Shown here: piece after piece, positions 7,800 through 13,999 of the stretch
Numbering within the stretch: position 1 is the stretch's first letter
Layout of the letters: each line of letters begins with the position of its first letter
DNA from: Psychromonas algicola
GTDB taxonomy: Bacteria > Pseudomonadota > Gammaproteobacteria > Enterobacterales > Psychromonadaceae
NCBI RefSeq assembly: GCF_004378355.1
Contig: NZ_SNUB01000034.1
Location: 1-37,622 of the forward strand
DNA length: 37,622 bases
Reading direction: 5' to 3'
Program-made: the position numbers and the translations under genes
The notes under the pieces: model-generated
What the model was told of the DNA's origin: nothing
Database searches by the model: none
What the model saw: only the letters and a program-made list of their open reading frames with translations

Positions 7800-8105
7800 G
7801 TATACCTCTTACTGTTAGATAATGTTAAACGTTTATCACGTCTTAATAGATTTGCTAATAATACCTTTTTTCAAAACAAATACATGCATCATAATCAATG
7901 AAGTGTTAAAAAATTTATCGACTTCTCTTTCACTATTTAAAAATACAAATATAAAAAGGCCAAAATTCCATTTTAAAAAATGAATAGACTGAAATAGGTT
8001 TATAAAAAATCTGTTCATCATTTAAGCTAATTTAATTTTAATATTGTATTTAGATTGTTATTTAATCAATTGAAAGCTTATTTGCCTGAATACACCAAAT
8101 AAGAC
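7800..8105. other. Intergenic, no convincing gene
   Basis: An AT-rich stretch. A 61-codon minus-strand frame (7836-8021) is present but lacks a ribosome-binding site and resembles no family I know. Nothing else is seen before the tRNA promoter. Confidence 0.5.
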
Positions 8106-8133
8106 TTGCAATGTAATGTGATCTCTATATCAT
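8106..8133 (+). promoter_or_regulatory. Stable-RNA promoter for the initiator tRNA cluster
   Basis: TTGCAA (8106-8111), a 16-bp spacer and TATCAT (8128-8133) are followed by a GC-rich discriminator TTCGCCGC just before the expected start point. A GC-rich discriminator is typical of growth-rate and ppGpp controlled tRNA promoters. The first tRNA begins 18 bp after the -10. Confidence 0.6.
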
Positions 8134-8151
8134 TCGCCGCACTTAAACGGA

Positions 8152-8228
<77 letters not shown>

Positions 8229-8230
8229 AT

Positions 8231-8670
8231 TCTTATTTAAGTGTTTTAGAAAGAAAAGCTCATCGGGCTCAGCTCTCTATAAACAATGGCGAAGGTCGTA
8301 GATTAAAATACTGCAATCGAAACCAATCTTATTTAAGTGTTTTAGAAAGAAAAGCTCATCGAGCTCAGCTCTCTATAAACAATGGCGAAGGTCGTAGGTT
8401 AGAATACTGCAATCGAAACCAATTCTTATTTAAGTGTTTTAGAAAGAAAAGCTCATCGGGCTCAGCTCTCTATAAACAATGGCGAAGGTCGTAGGTTAAA
8501 ATACTGCAATCGAAACCAGTCTTATTTAAGTGTTTTAGAAAGAAAAGCTCATCGAGCTCAGCTCTCTATAAACAATGGCGAAGGTCGTAGGTTAGAATAC
8601 TGCAATCAAAACCAATCTTATTTAAGTGTTTTAGAAAGAAAAGCTCATCGAGCTCAGCTCTCTATAAACA
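8231..8670 (+). repeat. Tandem array of 96-97 bp units derived from tRNA-fMet
   Basis: Four full units start at 8231, 8327, 8424 and 8520, and a truncated fifth starts at 8616 and ends near 8670. Each unit is a 33-35 nt leader (TCTTATTTAAGTGTTTTAG then A/G-rich bases) followed by the 3' two thirds of the initiator tRNA. The end GAAGGTCGTAGGTT through ACCAA aligns with tRNA-fMet, but the acceptor and half of the D arm are gone. Between GCTCA and GAAGG the six nt of the anticodon region are replaced by 19 nt (GCTCTCTATAAACAATGGC). Units 1 and 3 share CGGGCTC and TTAAAATA, while 2 and 4 share CGAGCTC and TTAGAATA, so a 193-bp dimer was duplicated. Confidence 0.9.
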
Positions 8671-8722
8671 TAAGAATGGTTATAAATTTAAGTAACAAAG
8701 ATTTAAGAAAGATAAATCCGGA

Positions 8723-8799
<77 letters not shown>

Positions 8800-8844
8800 A
8801 TTTATACGCTTAAATTTTTAAAGAAAAAGATACACAATTCCGGA

Positions 8845-8921
<77 letters not shown>

Positions 8922-9035
8922 ACTTCTAATTCCTTTAGAAGTTTAAATATCTATAAAAATTAAAATTTCTAATCGTAATAGCCTCTGTAAGATCATAAAG
9001 TTAATGTTCAAATAAAAGAATATAACAATTCCGAT

Positions 9036-9125
9036 CGCGAGATGGTTCAGTCTGGCAGCTCATCGGGCTCAACTCTCTATAAACACTGGCGAAAGCCGAA
9101 AATTCAAATCCCGCTCTCGCCACCA
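9036..9125 (+). pseudogene. Near full-length altered tRNA-fMet relict (90 nt)
   Basis: Both acceptor strands (CGCGAGA and TCTCGCC, six of seven pairs) and the CCA end are kept, preceded by the same AATTCCG context as copy 3. The D stem (GTTC/GCTC) and T stem are disrupted. The anticodon arm carries the family's foreign segment (CTCAACTCTCTATAAACACT), giving a possible loop CTCAACT instead of CTCATAA. A normal tRNA fold looks unlikely. Confidence 0.8.
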
Positions 9126-9127
9126 AC

Positions 9128-9202
9128 TTTAAGCTAATCAGCTTAACCAACTTAATCAATTTCCCTAATACAAAATTGCATTTCTAAAGAGTAATTGATC
9201 AG
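9128..9202 (+). repeat. Spacer repeat S (copy 1 of 3)
   Basis: A 65-75 bp sequence, TTTAAGCTAATCAGCTTAA then AATCAATTTCCCTAATAC and GCATTTCTAAAGAGTAATTG, which recurs at 9537-9603 and 9680-9746, each time directly before a tRNA-fMet relict. It starts with a perfect 7-bp hairpin TTAAGCT/AGCTTAA with loop AATC. This copy has a small insertion (CCAACTT). Confidence 0.85.
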
Positions 9203-9285
9203 TCTGATAGCTCGTCGGTCTCAGCTCTTTGTAAACAATGGCGAAGATCGTAGGTTTACAAGTTTAAATTCCGCTCTCGCAACCA
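9188..9285 (+). pseudogene. tRNA-fMet relict with T-arm insertion
   Basis: Aligns with tRNA-fMet from CAGTCTGATAGCTCGTCGG to CTCTCGCAACCA. The 5' acceptor strand has become GAGTAATTGA. It carries the foreign anticodon segment (TCAGCTCTTTGTAAACAATG) and an extra ACAAGTTT-type duplication in the T arm, shared only with the relict at 9437-9535. Confidence 0.8.
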
Positions 9286-9308
9286 ATTTTGAAATGTTTT
9301 AAGAAAAG

Positions 9309-9379
9309 AAAGCTCATCGGGCTCAACTCTCTGTAAACAATGGCGAAAGCCGAAAATTCAAATCCAGCTCTCGCAACCA
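9309..9379 (+). pseudogene. tRNA-fMet relict, 3' portion
   Basis: Starts AAAGCTCATCGGGCTC after a leader resembling the tandem-array leader (GTTTTAAGAAAAGAAAG). It has the foreign segment CAACTCTCTGTAAACAATGG, the GAAAGCCGAAAATTCAAATC body shared with the relict at 9036, and a good 3' end TCTCGCAACCA. The 5' half is missing. Confidence 0.8.
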
Positions 9380-9436
9380 ATTTCTAATATCTTTAGAAGA
9401 TAAAAATCCCCATAAAATTAAGAAATAAAAATACAG

Positions 9437-9535
9437 ACTTAAGATAAAGCACTCAGGTAGCTCGTCGGTCTCAGCTCTCTATAAACACTGGCGAAGGTCG
9501 TAGGTTCACAAGTTTAAATTCCGCTCTCACAAGCA
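9437..9535 (+). pseudogene. tRNA-fMet relict with degenerate CCA end
   Basis: Contains CAGGTAGCTCGTCGGTCTC, the foreign segment AGCTCTCTATAAACACTGG, GAAGGTCGTAGGTTCACAAG and an end CTCTCACAAGCA in which the CCA is lost. The 5' acceptor strand is not recognisable. Confidence 0.75.
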
Positions 9536-9536
9536 A

Positions 9537-9603
9537 TTTTAAGCTAATCAGCTTAATCAATTCCCCTAATACAAAACGGCATTTCTAAAGAGTAATTGAT
9601 CAG
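9537..9603 (+). repeat. Spacer repeat S (copy 2 of 3)
   Basis: Second copy of the hairpin-led spacer (TTAAGCT-AATC-AGCTTAA at 9539-9556), directly before the next tRNA relict. Confidence 0.85.
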
Positions 9604-9678
9604 TCAGATAGCTCGTCGGTCTCAGCTATTTATAAACAATGGCGAAGACCATAGATTCAAATCCAGCTCTCGCAACCA
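9588..9678 (+). pseudogene. tRNA-fMet relict
   Basis: GAGTAATTGATCAGTCAGAT replaces the acceptor and D-arm 5' side. It then has AGCTCGTCGGTCTCAGCTAT, TTATAAACAATGGCGAAG, a degraded T arm with TTCAAATCC, and an intact end TCTCGCAACCA. The 5' part overlaps spacer repeat S. Confidence 0.78.
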
Positions 9679-9679
9679 A

Positions 9680-9746
9680 TTTTAAGCTAATCAGCTTAAT
9701 CAATTTCCCTAATACAAAACAGCATTTCTAAAGAGTAATTGATCAG
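9680..9746 (+). repeat. Spacer repeat S (copy 3 of 3)
   Basis: Third copy of the hairpin-led spacer, with the hairpin at 9682-9699. It is nearly identical to copy 2, so the spacer-plus-relict pair was duplicated as a unit. Confidence 0.85.
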
Positions 9747-9821
9747 TTTGCTAGCTCGTCGAGCTCAACTCTCTGTAAACAATGGTGAAGGTCGCAAACT
9801 CAAATCCTATTATCAAAACCA
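9731..9821 (+). pseudogene. tRNA-fMet relict, last and most degraded copy
   Basis: GATCAGTTTGCTAGCTCGTC is followed by GAGCTCAACTCTCTGTAAAC, AATGGTGAAGGTCG and a decayed 3' end (CCTATTATCAAAACCA). It ends 51 bp before the stop of the convergent YdeI-like gene. Confidence 0.75.
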
Positions 9822-9871
9822 TCTCTTATTTTTTAGAAAATAAAAATATCGACATTATGGTTCAAGTCATT

Positions 9872-10441
9872 TTATTTTTTGCTTCGTAGCATTGGTATTT
9901 TTAGGCCAGCTTCAGATGAGTCGATTAATATTCGAAGTCTCTTTAATCGTGTTTCTTCTCTCTTTGCACTCATTACCCACCAAATTGAATCTCTTTTGTA
10001 AGACGGAGCTAGATTATTTAAAAATAACCAAGCAGTGTCATTTTCTTTGACTTTGTCTTCGTATTCTTTAGAAAATGGCACATTCCTACTTTCAGAAGAA
10101 TACCCTTCTTTATCTGTTCTGCTATTAAACAGGTGAAGACCAGCAGGCCTCATTTTCCCAGTCGATATAAGCTCTCTCACTTTTTTTACATTCACGGCAC
10201 TCCATACACTTGATATGTTACGCGGTGTAAAACGAATTTTATAACAGTCTTCATCAATGGTTTTTCGTATCCCATCAACCCACCCGAAACAAAGAGCGAC
10301 ATCAACAGACTCTGACCACGTAAAAGTTGCCTTTCCTGTTCCTTTTTTGAAATAACCTAACCAAATTTCATTAAGGCCATTATTAATTTCTAGCCAATCA
10401 CTAAACTCTTCTTGGTTATTAAAAAAAATAACATCTGACAT
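9872..10441 (-). CDS. YdeI/OmpD-associated (OmdA) family protein
   Basis: A 189-residue soluble protein. It matches the YdeI/OmdA family strongly: LNEIWLGYFKKGTGKATFTW, then ALCFGWVDGIRKTIDEDCY, RFTPRNISSVWSAVNVKKV, the G-K-M-R-P-A-G-L block, and the C-terminal SIWWVMSAKREETRLKRL. Family members have been linked to bacteriocin protection and to osmotic or envelope stress, but no reaction is known. The start is the ATG at 10441, with a very strong AGGAGGT 7 nt upstream; an in-frame GTG 9 bp earlier overlaps that site. It follows the epoxide hydrolase on the same strand with an inverted repeat between. Confidence 0.9.
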   Translation of the reverse strand: MSDVIFFNNQEEFSDWLEINNGLNEIWLGYFKKGTGKATFTWSESVDVALCFGWVDGIRKTIDEDCYKIRFTPRNISSVWSAVNVKKVRELISTGKMRPAGLHLFNSRTDKEGYSSESRNVPFSKEYEDKVKENDTAWLFLNNLAPSYKRDSIWWVMSAKREETRLKRLRILIDSSEAGLKIPMLRSKK

Positions 10442-10480
10442 TAAATGCACCTCCTGTACTTAATTATTAAGGGTTAACCA

Positions 10481-10513
10481 TCATCACTCTTTGATTGATC
10501 CAGAGAGTGATGA
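10481..10513 (-). terminator. Inverted repeat after the epoxide hydrolase gene
   Basis: Ten-bp arms TCATCACTCT and AGAGTGATGA (10481-10490, 10504-10513) lie 9 bp past the hydrolase stop. There is no T run on the minus strand, so the hairpin may be a weak terminator or only an mRNA-stabilising end. Confidence 0.5.
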
Positions 10514-10521
10514 AGCGTTAT

Positions 10522-11463
10522 TTAGCTATCTTGCAGCTCTAGCCACTCTAAGATGATTTGATTAGTCTCATTCGGTTTTTCTTGCTGGATCCAATGCCCA
10601 CAATCAAGCGTGGTTACTTCTGCGTTAGGCACAAAATCTGTCAGCCTTTCGAATGGGGGAATAACATCCTGAGCACCATGAATCATCAGTGTTGGCTGCT
10701 GGATAATTGGGTTAACTTCCGCTAATAGGTGCCAGTTTCGGTCAAGATTTCTATACCAATTTATACTGCCTGTAAAACCTGTTGACTCAAAGGCACTCAC
10801 AAAAACGGCTAGCTCGTTGTCACTCATTATAGGGTCTCCGAGCGGCACTTCCTCTTTTGCAAGATTAATCATCGCCATACCTGGTTTAGGTGGCATCATA
10901 GGCACATTCTTACGATATATATTACGAAGAAATTGTGCTGTATTTTCTTTTAAAATGGCATCTGCAACGCCTGGCTGGCGATTAAAGTGAACAAAATAAA
11001 AATCCTCACCAAATATTGCTTCCATCATTTCTATCCATGGCATCTCGCCACGCTCTTGATAAGGTAACGCTAAATTAATCACTTTATTAACGCGTTCAGG
11101 GTGTAATAACGTTAGCCCCCAAACCACCATTGCTCCCCAATCATGCCCAATAAATGTCGCATTTTTATATCCATAATGATCAAGTAGTGCAACGAGATCA
11201 CTTGATAAGTTTTCAATATCGTAAGCAGTTACTTCAGCTGGCTGTGATGACTTTCCATATCCACGTTGATTAGGCACGATAACATGATATCCCGCCGCAA
11301 CAAGAGCTGGTATTTGATGACGCCAAGTAAAAGCATGCTCCGGCCAACCATGACAAAGCACGATAGGGTTACCAACATTCTCTTGGCCAGCTTCAAAAAC
11401 TTCGAGTTCAATCCCGTTGACTGCGATAAGCGTCGATTTAGGGAAATTAATTGTATTAGGCAT
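10522..11463 (-). CDS. Alpha/beta hydrolase, epoxide hydrolase type
   Basis: A 313-residue alpha/beta-hydrolase-fold enzyme. It has the epoxide-hydrolase hallmarks: the oxyanion-hole motif H-G-W-P-E (38-42), N-Q-R-G-Y-G-K-S-S, the nucleophile elbow F-I-G-H-D-W-G-A with Asp108, the cap region F-Y-F-V-H-F-N-R-Q-P-G, the likely acid Asp266 in GAQDVIPP, and the base His290 in CGHWIQQEKPNE. An Asp nucleophile (not Ser) with HGWPE fits soluble epoxide hydrolases or haloalkane dehalogenase relatives. There is no signal peptide, so it is cytoplasmic. AAGGA precedes the ATG. It is divergent from a WYL regulator that probably controls it. The natural substrate is unknown. Confidence 0.9.
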   Translation of the reverse strand: MPNTINFPKSTLIAVNGIELEVFEAGQENVGNPIVLCHGWPEHAFTWRHQIPALVAAGYHVIVPNQRGYGKSSQPAEVTAYDIENLSSDLVALLDHYGYKNATFIGHDWGAMVVWGLTLLHPERVNKVINLALPYQERGEMPWIEMMEAIFGEDFYFVHFNRQPGVADAILKENTAQFLRNIYRKNVPMMPPKPGMAMINLAKEEVPLGDPIMSDNELAVFVSAFESTGFTGSINWYRNLDRNWHLLAEVNPIIQQPTLMIHGAQDVIPPFERLTDFVPNAEVTTLDCGHWIQQEKPNETNQIILEWLELQDS

Positions 11464-11508
11464 TGTAGTTCCTTATTTAGAGTTTGTAGGTGATTGCAAA
11501 TCTCTTTA

Positions 11509-11536
11509 TTGACATTCACAACCGTTATATTAATAC
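11509..11536 (+). promoter_or_regulatory. Promoter of the WYL regulator gene
   Basis: TTGACA (11509-11514), a 16-bp spacer and TAATAC (11531-11536). The expected start point, near 11543, coincides with the left edge of a perfect palindrome. Confidence 0.65.
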
Positions 11537-11542
11537 TCAACA

Positions 11543-11559
11543 GTGACAGATTCTGTCAC
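11543..11559. promoter_or_regulatory. Palindromic operator GTGACAGATTCTGTCAC
   Basis: Perfect 8-bp arms around one central base, located at the predicted transcription start of the regulator gene and about 80 bp upstream of the divergent hydrolase start. It is the obvious candidate binding site for the WYL regulator itself. An in-frame GTG at 11543 would make the palindrome coding, which is less likely. Confidence 0.65.
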
Positions 11560-11581
11560 CATTCTATGGAATACTTACAAA

Positions 11582-12307
11582 ATGAATGTTCGCCGCCGAC
11601 ATGACACAATAATGCGTACCCTTCGCCGTAATGGCACTTCAACTGTTGCCAAGTTAGCGGAAGAAGTGGGAGTATCCAAACGCACAGTATTAAGGGACAT
11701 TAGCGAACTTCGCGATGAAGGTTTTATTATTCACTCAGAGCCCGGTCGAGGAGGTGGACTTCAAATTGACTCTCAATCAATGCAAAGCACTTCTCGATTA
11801 TCTGTGATCGAAGTTTTTGCGCTTATTATTAGTGTTGCCTCTATGCGTGCGGCTAAAAGCTTACCTTTTTCAGAATTAGCTAATGCTGGACTCGCCAAAA
11901 TAGAAAAATCTTTAGCATCGGATAAGATGCGTGATTTACGTAGGTTATTAGATTGTTTGTATATAGGAGAGCTTTCACCGCTGGTCAACATATCAGACAT
12001 GGGAATAATGGAGCCCTCATTACTAGGAGCATTCGAAACCGCTTTTCTTCAACGGCAGTTATTGAGTTTTCAATATAGTGATGCGAAAGGAGTAAGAACC
12101 AACCGAACTATTGAACCCCAAGCGATGCTGATCTTACCGCCATTGTGGTATTTAGTTGCATGGGATCCTGAACGTGATGATTTTCGACACTTTCGAATGG
12201 ATAGAATAAGCGAGCCAGAATACGTCCAAGGCACAACATTTCAAAGGCGATATGTACCATTTGATGATCATGTTTCTCCTTATCCTGTACGTGACTTTTC
12301 GCGCTAG
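11582..12307 (+). CDS. HTH-WYL transcriptional regulator (YafY/DeoR type)
   Basis: A 241-residue regulator with an N-terminal winged HTH (RRRHDTIMRTLRRNGTSTVA, then VGVSKRTVLRDISELRDEGF and the wing HSEPGRGGGLQ). Its C-terminal WYL domain includes LLSFQYSD, TIEPQAMLILPPLWYLVAWD with the W-Y-L signature, and FRHFRMDRI. WYL domains sense small ligands or nucleic acids. The start is placed at the ATG at 11582, which leaves the palindrome and promoter outside the coding region; an in-frame GTG at 11543 is the alternative. It is divergent from the epoxide hydrolase, its likely target. It is unlike the BldD-linked and CRISPR-linked WYL proteins in context; nothing nearby suggests defence. Confidence 0.9.
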   Translation: MNVRRRHDTIMRTLRRNGTSTVAKLAEEVGVSKRTVLRDISELRDEGFIIHSEPGRGGGLQIDSQSMQSTSRLSVIEVFALIISVASMRAAKSLPFSELANAGLAKIEKSLASDKMRDLRRLLDCLYIGELSPLVNISDMGIMEPSLLGAFETAFLQRQLLSFQYSDAKGVRTNRTIEPQAMLILPPLWYLVAWDPERDDFRHFRMDRISEPEYVQGTTFQRRYVPFDDHVSPYPVRDFSR

Positions 12308-12461
12308 TCTTTATTCCATTTAAAATGTTAATGGATCATTATCGACTTGCTATTTACAGTTGTGATACTGACGCATAAACTGATTGAAAAGTAATGAGAA
12401 TAAGCTGAATCTCTTCTATCTATAATGCAATAACGCCTCTAAATTAAACTGAAGAAAAAAT

Positions 12462-13841
12462 ATGATAAACATCGTTAACCTTGAACACAATAAATTAACT
12501 ATCAAAAATTGGCAGTTAGAAAAGCGTGAAAATTGGAGCATATTAGGACGAAACGGTTCAGGGAAACAATATATCAATCAGTTATTAATGGGCACTTTAG
12601 AAGCACAAAGTGTCGAACATTTACACTTACCAGATAAAAATAAAGTTGCGATTATTTCATTTGAAATGCAACAAGATACTTACGAGCATACGCTTGAACT
12701 AGAAGCGCCTGACTTTGTTGATGAAAATAACACTGGCACTAAAGCCAAAGATTTTATTCCTCAAGATAAATGGGATGATCCATTAATTAACGAATTTGGT
12801 TTAGCTCATCGACTTGATACACGCTATGTTCAATTGAGTACAGGTGAAAGTCGAAAGCTTTTGATCCTACAAGCAATTTTCAGCGGTATTGAGTTTCTCG
12901 TTTGCGACAACCCTTTTGATAGTTTAGATATAGCTTCCTGCGAGGCACTCTCCAAAGCGTTAGAACGTTTGTCTAAAACCAATATTACCGTGCTACTTAT
13001 GCTAAGTAATCGACAAGATATTCCAGATTGGTGTAACAAGATTGCTTTTATTGAACGAGGACGTTTAGACGTTATTGGCGATCTAGATAGTACAGAGACT
13101 AAACATCAATTAGATATTTTATTAGCACCCAAGCAAGATGACTCTAGCTGGCCTGACAATATGAAGGAGCTATCTGATTACCAGCATCCCTATTTGGTTA
13201 AGTTATCCGAAGGTAAGGTTCATTACAACGGAGTGAATGTTTTCGAGAATTTAAATGTTGCAATAAAACCTTTACAGCATACTTTGATCACTGGTCCTAA
13301 CGGCAGTGGAAAGTCTACGTTAATGCAGCTGATCACAGGCGATTGCCCACAATGTTATAGCAATGATATTAACGTTTTAGGTTATCAACGAGGCTCAGGT
13401 GAAACGATTTGGGAGCTTAAAAAGCAAATGGGGATTGTCAGTTCTGAACTGCATCGACAATATCGTGTTAATAGCGAACTATTAACTGTGGTGGTTTCTG
13501 GTTTTTATGACTCTATCGGGGTTTACCAACAACCTACCCAAGAGCAAATTGATATCGCGCGCCAATGGTTAGATAAAGTCGGTTTATTATCCGAACAAAA
13601 AACCTTATTTCAAAGTTTAAGCTATGGAGAGCAGCGTTTAGCATTAATTGCGAGAGCCTTGGTAAAATCTCCATATTTATTAATATTAGATGAACCAACG
13701 CAAGGCTTAGACGAACTTAATCGACACCGAGTGCTTAACTTTTTAGAACATTTAGCAACACAAAAACATAGTACTATGTTGCTAGTAAGTCACAGGCAAG
13801 ATGAGTTTTTATCAATCTTTGAACAGCATATTATGCTTTAA
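12462..13841 (+). CDS. modF: ModF-like double ABC ATPase
   Basis: A 459-residue protein with two tandem ABC ATPase domains and no membrane segment. It aligns with E. coli ModF, including DIN-x-x-G-YQRGSGETIWELKK and VSSELHRQYRV in the second half. The second domain is intact: Walker A GPNGSGKST, signature LSYGEQR, Walker B LLILDEPTQGLD. The first is altered: Walker A reads GRNGSGKQ with Gln in place of the Ser/Thr that binds Mg, and Walker B reads FLVCDNPFDSLD with Asn in place of the catalytic Glu, though the signature LSTGESRK remains. It probably has one active site. ModF is associated with molybdate transport in E. coli, but no modABC genes are near here, so the function is open. Confidence 0.88.
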   Translation: MINIVNLEHNKLTIKNWQLEKRENWSILGRNGSGKQYINQLLMGTLEAQSVEHLHLPDKNKVAIISFEMQQDTYEHTLELEAPDFVDENNTGTKAKDFIPQDKWDDPLINEFGLAHRLDTRYVQLSTGESRKLLILQAIFSGIEFLVCDNPFDSLDIASCEALSKALERLSKTNITVLLMLSNRQDIPDWCNKIAFIERGRLDVIGDLDSTETKHQLDILLAPKQDDSSWPDNMKELSDYQHPYLVKLSEGKVHYNGVNVFENLNVAIKPLQHTLITGPNGSGKSTLMQLITGDCPQCYSNDINVLGYQRGSGETIWELKKQMGIVSSELHRQYRVNSELLTVVVSGFYDSIGVYQQPTQEQIDIARQWLDKVGLLSEQKTLFQSLSYGEQRLALIARALVKSPYLLILDEPTQGLDELNRHRVLNFLEHLATQKHSTMLLVSHRQDEFLSIFEQHIML

Positions 13842-13930
13842 CCGATGGTTATTGATAGTAGATCTTTTACTAATTTAATGCGTTAATTTTAACGCGATAC
13901 TTAAAGTAATTTATTAAGCTAATAAACGAC

Positions 13931-13971
13931 AAAAGCACTATGAACTTAAAACCAGTGAATAGTGCTTTTTA
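13931..13971. terminator. Bidirectional terminator between modF and the GGDEF-EAL gene
   Basis: Eleven-bp arms AAAAGCACTAT and ATAGTGCTTTT (13931-13941 and 13959-13969) with a 17-nt loop, A-rich on the left and T-rich on the right. It serves two convergent genes. Confidence 0.8.
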
Positions 13972-13999
13972 TATTGTGTTGGTGAGTTAAGGTAATCTT

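Noticed and set aside
7836-8021. 61-codon minus-strand frame upstream of the small membrane protein
   Set aside because: No ribosome-binding site, AT-driven hydrophobic composition and no recognisable family; likely chance.
8231-8670. CRISPR array
   Set aside because: Units of 96-97 bp are nearly identical throughout with no variable spacers, and the sequence is clearly tRNA-derived.
11543-11581. Upstream GTG start for the WYL regulator
   Set aside because: It would place a perfect palindrome and the predicted transcription start inside the coding region; the ATG at 11582 starts at the family's HTH.
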